From Bacillota bacterium (GTDB taxonomy: Bacteria; Bacillota_E; RBS10-35; JAJYVN01): 9,407 bases of DNA. Below, piece after piece: positions 1 through 4,806 of this stretch. Location of the stretch: NCBI GenBank assembly GCA_021846605.1, contig JAJZWQ010000121.1, positions 1 through 9,407 on the forward strand, in the 5' to 3' direction. The notes beneath the pieces were generated by a model. It was given only the letters and a program-made list of their open reading frames with translations, did not search any database and had not been told where the DNA came from. Positions within the stretch are counted from its first letter, which is position 1; every line of letters begins with the position of its first letter. The position numbers and the translations under genes are program-made.

Positions 1-28
1 GAGGCATGAAATACGGCGGGGGCGGCAA
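1..28 (-). CDS. Possible start of a further minus-strand gene, cut by the window edge
   Basis: On the minus strand, the stop codon of the small membrane protein (38-40) overlaps a perfect GGAGG (34-38). Five bases further on lies a TTG codon (28-26) that opens a reading frame to the edge: Met-Pro-Pro-Pro-Pro-Tyr-Phe-Met-Pro. An ATG at 7-5 is in the same frame but about 26 bases from the GGAGG, too far for it. A stop codon merged with a ribosome binding site is typical of consecutive genes in one operon. Only nine codons are visible, so no function can be proposed, and the frame could be open by chance. Confidence 0.3.
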
Positions 29-37
29 GCGGACCTC

Positions 38-319
38 CTAGTGCTTGGGCGGCGCGTGCGACACCATATGTAGCGGTCGGAAGTGGTATTTCGGGGGAGC
101 TGCCGTGGTGGTCGCCCGATCGGCGCTGGGGGCGGGCCGGCCCACCGGGGTGGTGACCGGCTGCGGCGGGCGCACCAGCACGATCGTGACCGCCGCCAGG
201 GCGGCGCAGGCCCCGCCTCCCACCAACCACCAGTGTGCTCGGGGTAGGCGCCTCATCGCTGCCCGCAAACGCCCGCCCGACCCGCTGAGGGGCCTTGCTG
301 CTTGATCCTCGGCCGACAA
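38..319 (-). CDS. Small single-pass membrane protein, function unknown
   Basis: A 93-residue protein is read from a TTG start. I chose TTG 319 because AAGGAG (328-333) lies eight bases upstream. An ATG at 256 would give a 72-residue version with only a weak ribosome binding site. The N-terminal part is basic (Arg 9, 17, 19, 23, 24, 27). It is followed by one clear membrane segment at residues 30-49, beginning His-Trp-Trp-Leu-Val. After that comes a Pro/Thr/Ala-rich tail. The positive charges place the N-terminus in the cytoplasm and the tail outside. The last 17 residues hold four histidines and one methionine. Third codon positions are nearly all G or C, as in the other genes here. I do not recognise a family. 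The layout resembles the membrane anchor of a short anti-sigma or envelope protein, but no such domain is present. It may share an operon with a gene off the left edge. Confidence 0.55.
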   Translation of the reverse strand: MSAEDQAARPLSGSGGRLRAAMRRLPRAHWWLVGGGACAALAAVTIVLVRPPQPVTTPVGRPAPSADRATTTAAPPKYHFRPLHMVSHAPPKH

Positions 320-327
320 GGGATGCA

Positions 328-333
328 CTCCTT
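328..333 (-). promoter_or_regulatory. Ribosome binding site that decides the TTG start at 319
   Basis: The minus strand reads AAGGAG here, eight bases before the TTG at 319-317. It is the only strong Shine-Dalgarno match in the upstream part of this frame. It argues for the 93-residue form rather than an ATG start at 256. Confidence 0.5.
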
Positions 334-563
334 CCAGCCGGGGGCGAAAAAGCAACACACCCAAGACATCCCAGACGCCTGGCGCGTTGCGTGCAGCCCA
401 TAGCCGGTTTGTTGAGCACGGCCCAACGGGATAGTCACCGCCCCTGCGCTAGGCCGGGCCTGTCCATGCTCCGGGGACCGGCAAAGATAGACCGACTGGC
501 TATTCCCGGCGCCATGCCACTTTCCCTGCGAACCGTGTCGCAAAAAAGAGACGGGGATACCAA

Positions 564-598
564 GCAAGGGGCGCGGTTGTGCCAGACGCGCCCCTTGC
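564..598. repeat. Perfect 12-bp inverted repeat (hairpin) with an 11-base loop
   Basis: GCAAGGGGCGCG (564-575) is followed, after the loop GTTGTGCCAGA, by its exact complement CGCGCCCCTTGC (587-598). On the minus strand a run of six T follows, but it starts 16 bases past the stem (542-547), too far for a standard intrinsic terminator. The repeat lies about 245 bases upstream of the minus-strand small membrane gene and about 520 upstream of tetR. It could be a transcript end, an attenuator, or part of a small RNA. A 12-bp perfect stem is less likely by chance than the other inverted repeats here. Confidence 0.45.
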
Positions 599-864
599 AC
601 CGTCTTGCCCTTGCAGGGCCACACAGGGGCGCAGGCGCAATCTAGCCGCCATTGCCGACGGCCGCGACTCCGTTCCTGCGTAGCGACGTGCGGACCTTCG
701 GGTAATCGGCAGGCACGTCCAGGCAGCCAGCGTGACGGCGCGGACGCCGCGAAGGGTGGCGCCTGCGCCCCCGTCCGGGGCAGGACGCGGACGCCTAAAG
801 GCGAAGCGTCCGGCTGGCGGGACGAGATCGCCCATGCAGTGGCGTCGTCGTCCTCACGCGTGCC

Positions 865-880
865 CAGACGCCGGCGTCTG
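865..880. promoter_or_regulatory. Perfect 16-bp palindrome, possible protein-binding site
   Basis: The sequence CAGACGCCGGCGTCTG equals its own reverse complement. With no spacer it suits a dimeric DNA-binding protein better than an RNA hairpin. It lies 235 bases upstream of the TetR start, which is far for autoregulation, and no promoter is evident beside it. GC-rich DNA produces such sites by chance fairly often, so function is unproven. Confidence 0.25.
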
Positions 881-1016
881 TGGCTCCGTTTTCGCACGCG
901 CGCTGGCGCGGGACGTGATAGCCGCACGCGGGTGGTCGGGACGGCTTGGCCGATCGTGATGGGGAACGCGGTGCAGGAGCCGGCCGTAGTGACGGGCACT
1001 GAGCGCACCCGGCCCG

Positions 1017-1034
1017 GCCCGGCCCGGGCCGGGC
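1017..1034. repeat. 18-bp perfect palindrome in a GGCCC-type repeat run
   Basis: Four CCCGG units (1008-1027) run into an inverted half, giving a perfect 18-bp palindrome centred between 1025 and 1026. It is low-complexity G/C sequence, prone to replication slippage. It sits about 80 bases upstream of the TetR start. The simplest reading is a simple-sequence tract rather than an operator. Confidence 0.35.
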
Positions 1035-1053
1035 GATCATTCCCGCCGCGCTG

Positions 1054-1076
1054 CGACCGGTGCTCGACCGAGGTCG
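1054..1076 (+). promoter_or_regulatory. Candidate TetR operator in the tetR leader
   Basis: CGACCG occurs twice, 11 bases apart (1054-1059 and 1065-1070). The second copy forms an inverted repeat with GGTCG (1072-1076): CGACC-GA-GGTCG. The dyad ends 39 bases before the TetR ATG. TetR-family proteins usually bind short palindromes in or beside their own promoter, so this is a natural candidate for autorepression. The arms are only five bases, and I see no convincing -35/-10 pair around it. Confidence 0.3.
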
Positions 1077-1115
1077 TGGGACGGGGACGCAACGCGGACA
1101 CACAGGAGGCACTGG

Positions 1116-1760
1116 ATGCCCAGACCGCCGTATAGCGAGGCCCAACGGGAGGCCATGCGCAGCCGCATCCTGGACGCGGCGTGGGCACTGCTGCAGACGC
1201 ACGGCCCCAAGGGCCTCAGCACACGGGGGATCGCAAGCGTCGTGGGCGTATCGGCAATGGCCCTGTACACCTACTTCCCGAACCGGGGGGCCATCCTCCA
1301 GGCCCTGGCCGAGCGCGAGACCGCCAGCTTCCGTGCCCGCCAGCGCGCCCTTGAAGTGCAGGTGGCCCAAGGAGCAGATCCCGCCACTGCGGTCCGCCAG
1401 TCGCTGGAATTGTTCATCGAACTTGAGCACGACCACCCGGACCTCTTCCATCTCGCCTGGGTGGCGCCGGAGGCGGCACCCGACGGCAACGGCATGGAGC
1501 GCGCCCGGTCGCGTCAGCAGCAGCACATCGCGCATCTGGCCACGCTCATCCGCGCCGGGATGCAATCGGCGGCCTTCCGCGTACGGGACCCCTTCTTGGC
1601 GGCGGCCGCCGTGCTGGGCATGGTCACCTTTCCCATGATCCTGTTCCACAACGGCCGCATCACCGATCCGGCACTGCGGGACCGCCTCCTGACGGAAATG
1701 GTGCCGGCGGCGATGTGCTACCTGACTTTGGGCGTTGACGGAGGGCGTTCGCCACCCTGA
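1116..1760 (+). CDS. TetR/AcrR-family transcriptional regulator
   Basis: This 214-residue, one-domain-plus-ligand-domain repressor is of the usual family length. The N-terminal DNA-binding domain (about residues 10-58) has the family pattern: a helix ending in Ile-Leu-Asp-Ala-Ala, then Gly-Leu-Ser-Thr-Arg-Gly-Ile-Ala, and a recognition helix around Val-Ser-Ala-Met-Ala-Leu-Tyr-Thr-Tyr-Phe-Pro-Asn-Arg (44-56). The helical C-terminal half (about 65-205) would bind a ligand and dimerise; it diverges too much within the family to name one. The start is firm: ATG 1116 with AGGAGG (1104-1109) six bases upstream. No target gene lies in the same operon. The next gene is convergent, and the divergent neighbour is about 800 bases away. 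It may act on its own promoter or on distant genes. Confidence 0.93.
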   Translation: MPRPPYSEAQREAMRSRILDAAWALLQTHGPKGLSTRGIASVVGVSAMALYTYFPNRGAILQALAERETASFRARQRALEVQVAQGADPATAVRQSLELFIELEHDHPDLFHLAWVAPEAAPDGNGMERARSRQQQHIAHLATLIRAGMQSAAFRVRDPFLAAAAVLGMVTFPMILFHNGRITDPALRDRLLTEMVPAAMCYLTLGVDGGRSPP

Positions 1761-1766
1761 GCCCGC

Positions 1767-1786
1767 CGGGTCCTGAACCGGACCCG
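1767..1786 (+). terminator. Weak terminator-like hairpin after tetR
   Basis: CGGGTCC (1767-1773) pairs with GGACCCG (1780-1786) around a six-base loop, beginning seven bases after the tetR stop. No T-run follows, so termination here would be inefficient or factor-dependent. The placement is right for a terminator; the structure alone is only moderately convincing. Confidence 0.3.
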
Positions 1787-2071
1787 CTGGGTCCTCCCTG
1801 ACCAGCCCGCCGGGTGCAGCACCCCCGACGCCCGCACCCGACGTCAGATGACGCCGATGGCGTGCAGCCCGGTCGACCGCCGCAAAGGCGCGACATCGTG
1901 CAGCGTGTCTCCAGACTGGACTCACATGGCCCCCCGCTCTGCACCCGGCGCACGAGCTCCCCGACCTCGTGCCGGAAGCCTACGGCCGGGTGCGTGCAGC
2001 GGACCTGGCCCGCCCCCGTGCCGGGACCGACCGGTATCCCGCTTGGGGCCGACGGTCCGCACGGCCGAGCC

Positions 2072-2093
2072 GGGCGCCGCCGGGCGGCTGCCC
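2072..2093 (-). terminator. GC-rich hairpin directly after the CDF-like gene
   Basis: On the minus strand the hairpin starts one base after the TAA stop (2097-2095). GGGC/GCCC outer arms and GCCGC/GCGGC inner arms give about nine pairs with a one-base bulge and a three-base loop. There is no T-run. The location suggests transcript termination or 3'-end protection for the minus-strand genes. Confidence 0.35.
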
Positions 2094-2094
2094 C

Positions 2095-2688
2095 TTACTC
2101 CCCGCCCCGGACGGCGGTGATCCCCTCACGGAGGGCATAGTAGACGATGACGAGGCCGGCGAGCGGATCTGCCCACCACCAGCCCAGCGCGGCGTTCAGG
2201 ACCAACCCCGTCAAGACGGCGCCGGCCAGGATGGCGTCGATCAGGGTGACCCGTGACTCGGTGACCAGGACGGGGTTTCCCAGCCTGCGGCCGGTCCGGC
2301 CCTTGCCATAGGCCAAGAGGAGCATGGCCACCAGGGTGGCGGCAAGCCAGGCGATGCCGGATGCCGACGGCGAAGGCCGCACGTTCGCGGACAGGGCGTA
2401 CGCCGTCTGCCCCAAGATGTACAGGGCAAGGGCCAAGAAGGCGAAACCGATCAACCGCACCGCCCGGCGCTCCAATCCCTCCCGTCCCGTCAGTTGCCAG
2501 ACCACAACGAGGGAGGCGAAGATCTCGATGAGGGAGTCCAGGCCGAAGCCGGCCAGGGCGATGGAGCGTGCCGCCAGAGCCGCCAGGACCACCACCACCG
2601 TACCCACCACGTTCCAGCCGAGCGTGCAGTACTCCAGGCGCAGGCCCGTGCGGATCCCGGCCGCGTATGGCCCCCGCAAAGCGCGCAC
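2095..2688 (-). CDS. Short cation-efflux (CDF-like) membrane protein
   Basis: The 197-residue protein is almost entirely membrane. Six helices can be drawn at about residues 20-40, 42-66, 78-99, 111-127, 147-168 and 172-188. Cation diffusion facilitator features are present. There is an acidic motif in helix 2, Gly-Leu-Asp51-Ser-Leu-Ile-Glu55; an Asp in helix 5 (Asp151-Ala-Ile-Leu-Ala-Gly); and the Trp-Ala-Asp174-Pro-Leu that normally precedes helix 6. Standard CDF proteins have His-x3-Asp pairs in helices 2 and 5 and a cytoplasmic C-terminal dimer domain. Here both histidines and that domain are absent, as in a short-form subfamily annotated as cation transporters. The metal and direction of transport are therefore unknown. 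The GTG start (2688) touches the AGGGGG; a TTG at 2679 has better spacing and would give 194 residues. It lies downstream of alkA on the same strand, 140 bases away. Confidence 0.85.
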   Translation of the reverse strand: MRALRGPYAAGIRTGLRLEYCTLGWNVVGTVVVVLAALAARSIALAGFGLDSLIEIFASLVVVWQLTGREGLERRAVRLIGFAFLALALYILGQTAYALSANVRPSPSASGIAWLAATLVAMLLLAYGKGRTGRRLGNPVLVTESRVTLIDAILAGAVLTGLVLNAALGWWWADPLAGLVIVYYALREGITAVRGGE

Positions 2689-2725
2689 CCCCCTGGGGGC
2701 CCTTCGGGCTCCGTCGGACGCCCCC
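2689..2725 (-). promoter_or_regulatory. Structured leader and ribosome binding site of the CDF-like gene
   Basis: On the minus strand, GGGGGC (2725-2720) can pair with GCCCCC (2700-2695), just before the putative ribosome binding site AGGGGG (2694-2689). The same GCCCCC could alternatively pair with a G-run near the start. AGGGGG is adjacent to GTG 2688 but nine bases from TTG 2679, which favours the TTG. Whether the fold controls translation cannot be told from sequence. Confidence 0.25.
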
Positions 2726-2780
2726 TGCCACCAGAGCGCCTAGGCACGATGCGCCAGCATGAACACCGGATCGTGCGGCT

Positions 2781-2804
2781 GGCCCGCTGCGGCAGGTCCG
2801 GGCC
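2781..2804 (-). terminator. Hairpin after alkA, weak terminator candidate
   Basis: GGCCCG (2781-2786) and CGGGCC (2799-2804) form a six-pair stem with a 12-base loop, starting 24 bases past the alkA stop on the minus strand. No T-run follows, and 7-bp arms (2744-2750/2770-2776) lie just beyond. Stems of this size arise by chance in such GC-rich DNA, so read-through from alkA into the CDF-like gene remains possible. Confidence 0.2.
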
Positions 2805-2828
2805 GCCGGCAGAGCGGAAGGAGCCGGA

Positions 2829-3716
2829 TCAGAGAACCCCCCGTCTGGCCGCCCCCGTGTGCCCCTGGCGCTCAGCGTGGTTATCCAGCCACAGGTAGAA
2901 GGCGAACTCGCTGCGGAAGCCACGCCAGGCCTGTGCCGCCAGGCGCAGGTCGGTGTCGGTGGCCCGCCCCGTCCCGCCCGTACGCCTGGCCCAGGCGCGC
3001 TGCAGGCCAGCGTCCGCCGCGGGGAAGACGTCGCCGTGCCCGATCACCCGGAGGAGGATGTACTCGGCTGTCCACCGCCCGATCCCGCGGAACCCCTGCA
3101 GGTCGGCGGCTGCCGCCTCGCTGTCCATGCCGGCAAGCCGCTGTGGATCCCACTTTCCGCATGCCATAGCTCGGGCCACCTCCAGAAGGGCTGCTGCCTT
3201 CTGGCGGCTCAGTTGCAGGGCGCGTAGCGCGTCGGCGGACTGATCGGCGATATCCTCCGCGGCGGGGAAGGCCCACAGTGGGACCGGACCTTCCCCCGTG
3301 AGCCGCCCGAAGGCGCGGGCCAGGTTGGCTTTGAGTTGGACGGCCAACCGCACCGTGACCTGCTGCCCGAGGATGGTCCAGGCGATCCCCTCGAACGCCG
3401 CCGGGAAGAGCACGGGCCGAATGCCGCCATACCGCCCATACAGCAGCCGGTGGGCGGCCGGCTCGGGAGGCAGTGCCCCCGCGCCGGGGAGCGGCGCGGC
3501 CGCGGCGTTGAAGACGTGGCGCGCCACGGCGGCGTCGCCGGCCACCGTCACTCCCGCGCCATCCACGGCCAGGCGCAGGTGCTCCACCCCGGTAGGTCCC
3601 CGGTACCAGAGCACGACGGTACCATCCACGACCTGGGTGGTGTAGGCCGGGAAAGTGGCCAAAAACCGCAACTGGTCGGCGAAGCGATGGTCGGAGTCGG
3701 CGCGCAGGTGCACCAT
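2829..3716 (-). CDS. alkA: DNA-3-methyladenine glycosylase II, AlkA type (HhH-GPD family)
   Basis: Base-excision repair enzyme that removes alkylated bases such as 3-methyladenine, leaving an abasic site for later repair enzymes. The 295-residue protein matches the family length. A divergent N-terminal domain (about 1-85) precedes the HhH-GPD fold. Family landmarks are Ile115-Leu-Gly-Gln-Gln-Val-Thr and the helix-hairpin-helix Leu206-Gln-Gly-Phe-Arg-Gly-Ile-Gly-Arg-Trp-Thr-Ala217. The catalytic Asp235, in Asp-Val-Phe-Pro-Ala-Ala-Asp, aligns with E. coli AlkA Asp238. No four-cysteine iron-sulfur motif is present, as expected for AlkA and unlike Nth or MutY. The frame stays open upstream to 4808. 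I chose ATG 3716 because GGAGG (3725-3729) is eight bases upstream and the family N-terminus starts there. No Ada-type domain is attached. The SNF2 helicase gene is divergent. Confidence 0.92.
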   Translation of the reverse strand: MVHLRADSDHRFADQLRFLATFPAYTTQVVDGTVVLWYRGPTGVEHLRLAVDGAGVTVAGDAAVARHVFNAAAAPLPGAGALPPEPAAHRLLYGRYGGIRPVLFPAAFEGIAWTILGQQVTVRLAVQLKANLARAFGRLTGEGPVPLWAFPAAEDIADQSADALRALQLSRQKAAALLEVARAMACGKWDPQRLAGMDSEAAAADLQGFRGIGRWTAEYILLRVIGHGDVFPAADAGLQRAWARRTGGTGRATDTDLRLAAQAWRGFRSEFAFYLWLDNHAERQGHTGAARRGVL

Positions 3717-3724
3717 GCGGGGAA

Positions 3725-3729
3725 CCTCC
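3725..3729 (-). promoter_or_regulatory. Ribosome binding site fixing the alkA start
   Basis: The minus strand reads GGAGG (in GGAGGTT), eight bases before ATG 3716. It settles the alkA start against the much longer open frame, which continues upstream in non-family sequence. Confidence 0.75.
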
Positions 3730-3781
3730 AATGGCGGGGGATCGGTGCGTGACCTTCCCGCGGGTCCAGCGACCACCGCCG

Positions 3782-3807
3782 CCGGACAACGTGCCCGTGT
3801 CGTCCGG
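3782..3807 (-). promoter_or_regulatory. Operator-like dyad upstream of alkA
   Basis: CCGGACAAC (3782-3790) and GTCGTCCGG (3799-3807) are inverted copies matching at eight of nine positions, separated by eight bases (GTGCCCGT). The element lies 66-91 bases upstream of the alkA ATG, where a regulator site would fall. No clear promoter hexamers were found. It could bind a dimeric regulator or simply reflect base composition. Confidence 0.3.
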
Positions 3808-4288
3808 GGTTGCGCAGGCCCACCCGGGGGCAATGCTGCCCGATTTGCCTGACATGCCATGCCAGCGGTCGTTCGTGGGGCCCCAGTCCGGCGGGCGCGG
3901 TTGTCCCTGGATCCTTTCTGTCCCACGGCTACTGCCATCCGGTCGCGCCGCAGGCCAAATGCGGGTCGGTGGTCGCCCACGCATGCGCCCTGACGGACGG
4001 GTGCGCCGGCAACCCTCCTGGTGGTGCCGCCCCCGTGCATCGCGCTGGCCCTGGCCGCCCTGACGCTGGTGGGCTGCTTTTCGCCGTCCTGGGGGTGCCG
4101 GGGCTGCGGTGGGGAATGGCGCACGGAGGGCCCCTCCGCTGGACCCGCAGCGAGCGGCTTCAGGAAAGGGCTTGGGCAGAGCGCCCGCCCGGAGGCATGG
4201 CCCCGTTTGTCAGCCGCTCGCCCGCTTCTGGCAGACGACAGTCTTCGCGGCCCAAGGGACGCCTGGGCCGGGCGACGCTGGCACCCAG

Positions 4289-4309
4289 TTGGTACTGCCT
4301 TGGTACCAA
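4289..4309. repeat. TTGGTAC direct repeat with an inverted third arm
   Basis: TTGGTAC occurs at 4289-4295 and again at 4300-4306, 11 bases apart or about one helical turn. The second copy is part of the palindrome TTGGTACCAA (4300-4309). The first copy can pair with GTACCAA (4303-4309) to make a seven-pair hairpin. This could be a protein-binding site or part of an RNA fold. It lies about 500 bases from the helicase start. Confidence 0.25.
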
Positions 4310-4377
4310 AGCGGAACCGGTGTTTCCCGGCTGTGCCATGGTAGGCGGGAAGTCGTACGCCTGCCCCTGCGGTTGGG

Positions 4378-4429
4378 GCTGTCCCAGAGATGCATCTGGG
4401 GCATCGGGAGAAGAGGCCCCTGGGACAGC
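4378..4429. repeat. Perfect 10-bp inverted repeat enclosing smaller arms
   Basis: GCTGTCCCAG (4378-4387) and CTGGGACAGC (4420-4429) are exact complements, 32 bases apart. Between them lie the palindrome AGATGCATCT (4388-4397) and a GGGC/GCCC pair (4399-4402/4416-4419), so a branched RNA fold can be drawn. No T-run follows. It could be a structured leader or small RNA; about one such stem per few kilobases might arise by chance. Confidence 0.35.
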
Positions 4430-4791
4430 GATCGCGTTCCGCAGACGGATCCGCCCTCCACGTGGACCAGGCACGCCAGGCCTGGTCGGCGACCGAGCCG
4501 TTGCTGCTTGCGGCGTGGGGAAACCGAATCCGCAATTCCCCCGGGGCGGCAACGTCGCGGAGGCCCCGCAGCGCGGGTAGAGCGGATCGCCGAGCAAGAC
4601 GGGTGGCCGCGTACTTCCGTACGCCATGTGGGTGTGGGGAAGGAGGGGGGATCCCCAGATGATCGAGAACCTGGGGGGCGGACGTCCTGTTCCTCGGACA
4701 CCCGACAGCGATGGCGTTACCCGCTGCTCGAGGCGCAAGTAAATGGCATACGGGCTCTAGTACCAGCGAACCGGCCCGCTCACGGCCCAGG

Positions 4792-4799
4792 GGAGGAGG
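4792..4799 (+). promoter_or_regulatory. Ribosome binding site fixing the helicase start
   Basis: GGAGGAGG lies seven bases before ATG 4807. The frame is open a further 32 codons upstream to an ATG at 4711 with no ribosome binding site. This match, together with the family-like sequence that follows, sets the start at 4807. Confidence 0.75.
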
Positions 4800-4806
4800 C
4801 GCATCC

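Larger units (their letters stand above)
320..1115. other. Intergenic stretch of about 800 bases without a convincing gene
   Basis: The stretch lies between two divergent genes. Several frames are open across it on both strands, but their translations are Arg/Pro/Ala/Gly-rich, show no family signature and have no good ribosome binding site. I read them as chance open frames in GC-rich DNA. What it does hold: a perfect 12-bp hairpin (564-598), GGACGC/GCGTCC arms (789-811) around a small CGCC/GGCG hairpin, a perfect 16-bp palindrome (865-880), a perfect 18-bp GGCCC-type palindrome (1017-1034), and a dyad close to tetR (1054-1076). Decayed gene remnants or a non-coding RNA cannot be excluded. 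Confidence 0.5.
1761..2094. other. Convergent intergenic region, no gene seen
   Basis: The tetR gene and the CDF-like gene end facing each other across 334 bases. The stretch has terminator-like hairpins at both ends (1767-1786 and 2072-2093) and an 11-bp direct repeat, GCCCGCCGGGT, at 1761-1771 and 1805-1815. It also has a small dyad, CGTCA-GA-TGACG (1842-1853). Open frames across it lack ribosome binding sites and recognisable sequence. Confidence 0.5.
3717..4806. other. Divergent intergenic region of about 1.1 kb, rich in inverted repeats
   Basis: This separates alkA (minus) from the helicase gene (plus) and must carry both promoters, though I could not pick convincing -35/-10 pairs. Open frames cross it on both strands, but none shows a known family. 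Their translations look like non-coding sequence, and ribosome binding sites are lacking. Inverted repeats include 4171-4177/4250-4256, TTGGTAC/GTACCAA (4289-4309), a perfect 10-bp pair (4378-4387/4420-4429), GACCAGG/CCTGGTC (4465-4487), GGGGAA/TTCCCC (4517-4541) and GCGTAC/GTACGC with a TTCC loop (4609-4624). The 6-7 bp stems are expected by chance at this GC content; the 10-bp one is less so. Confidence 0.5.

Noticed and set aside
253..1188. A 311-residue minus-strand open frame across the left gene-free region
   Set aside because: The composition is typical of non-coding GC-rich DNA, there is no family match, and it overlaps both the small membrane gene and the tetR start.
795..1925. A 376-residue open frame antisense to tetR
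   Set aside because: The sense strand encodes a clear TetR protein with a strong ribosome binding site; the antisense frame has no domain.
4021..4344. A 107-residue plus-strand frame starting with a lipoprotein-like hydrophobic stretch ending Leu-Val-Gly-Cys
   Set aside because: It has no ribosome binding site, no basic residues before the hydrophobic part, and a non-protein-like remainder. The lipobox match is probably chance.
4597..4624. A T-box-like GGGTGGCCGCG followed by a hairpin
   Set aside because: Two bases of the core motif are missing, no specifier stem or terminator is visible, and the downstream gene is not a T-box target type.
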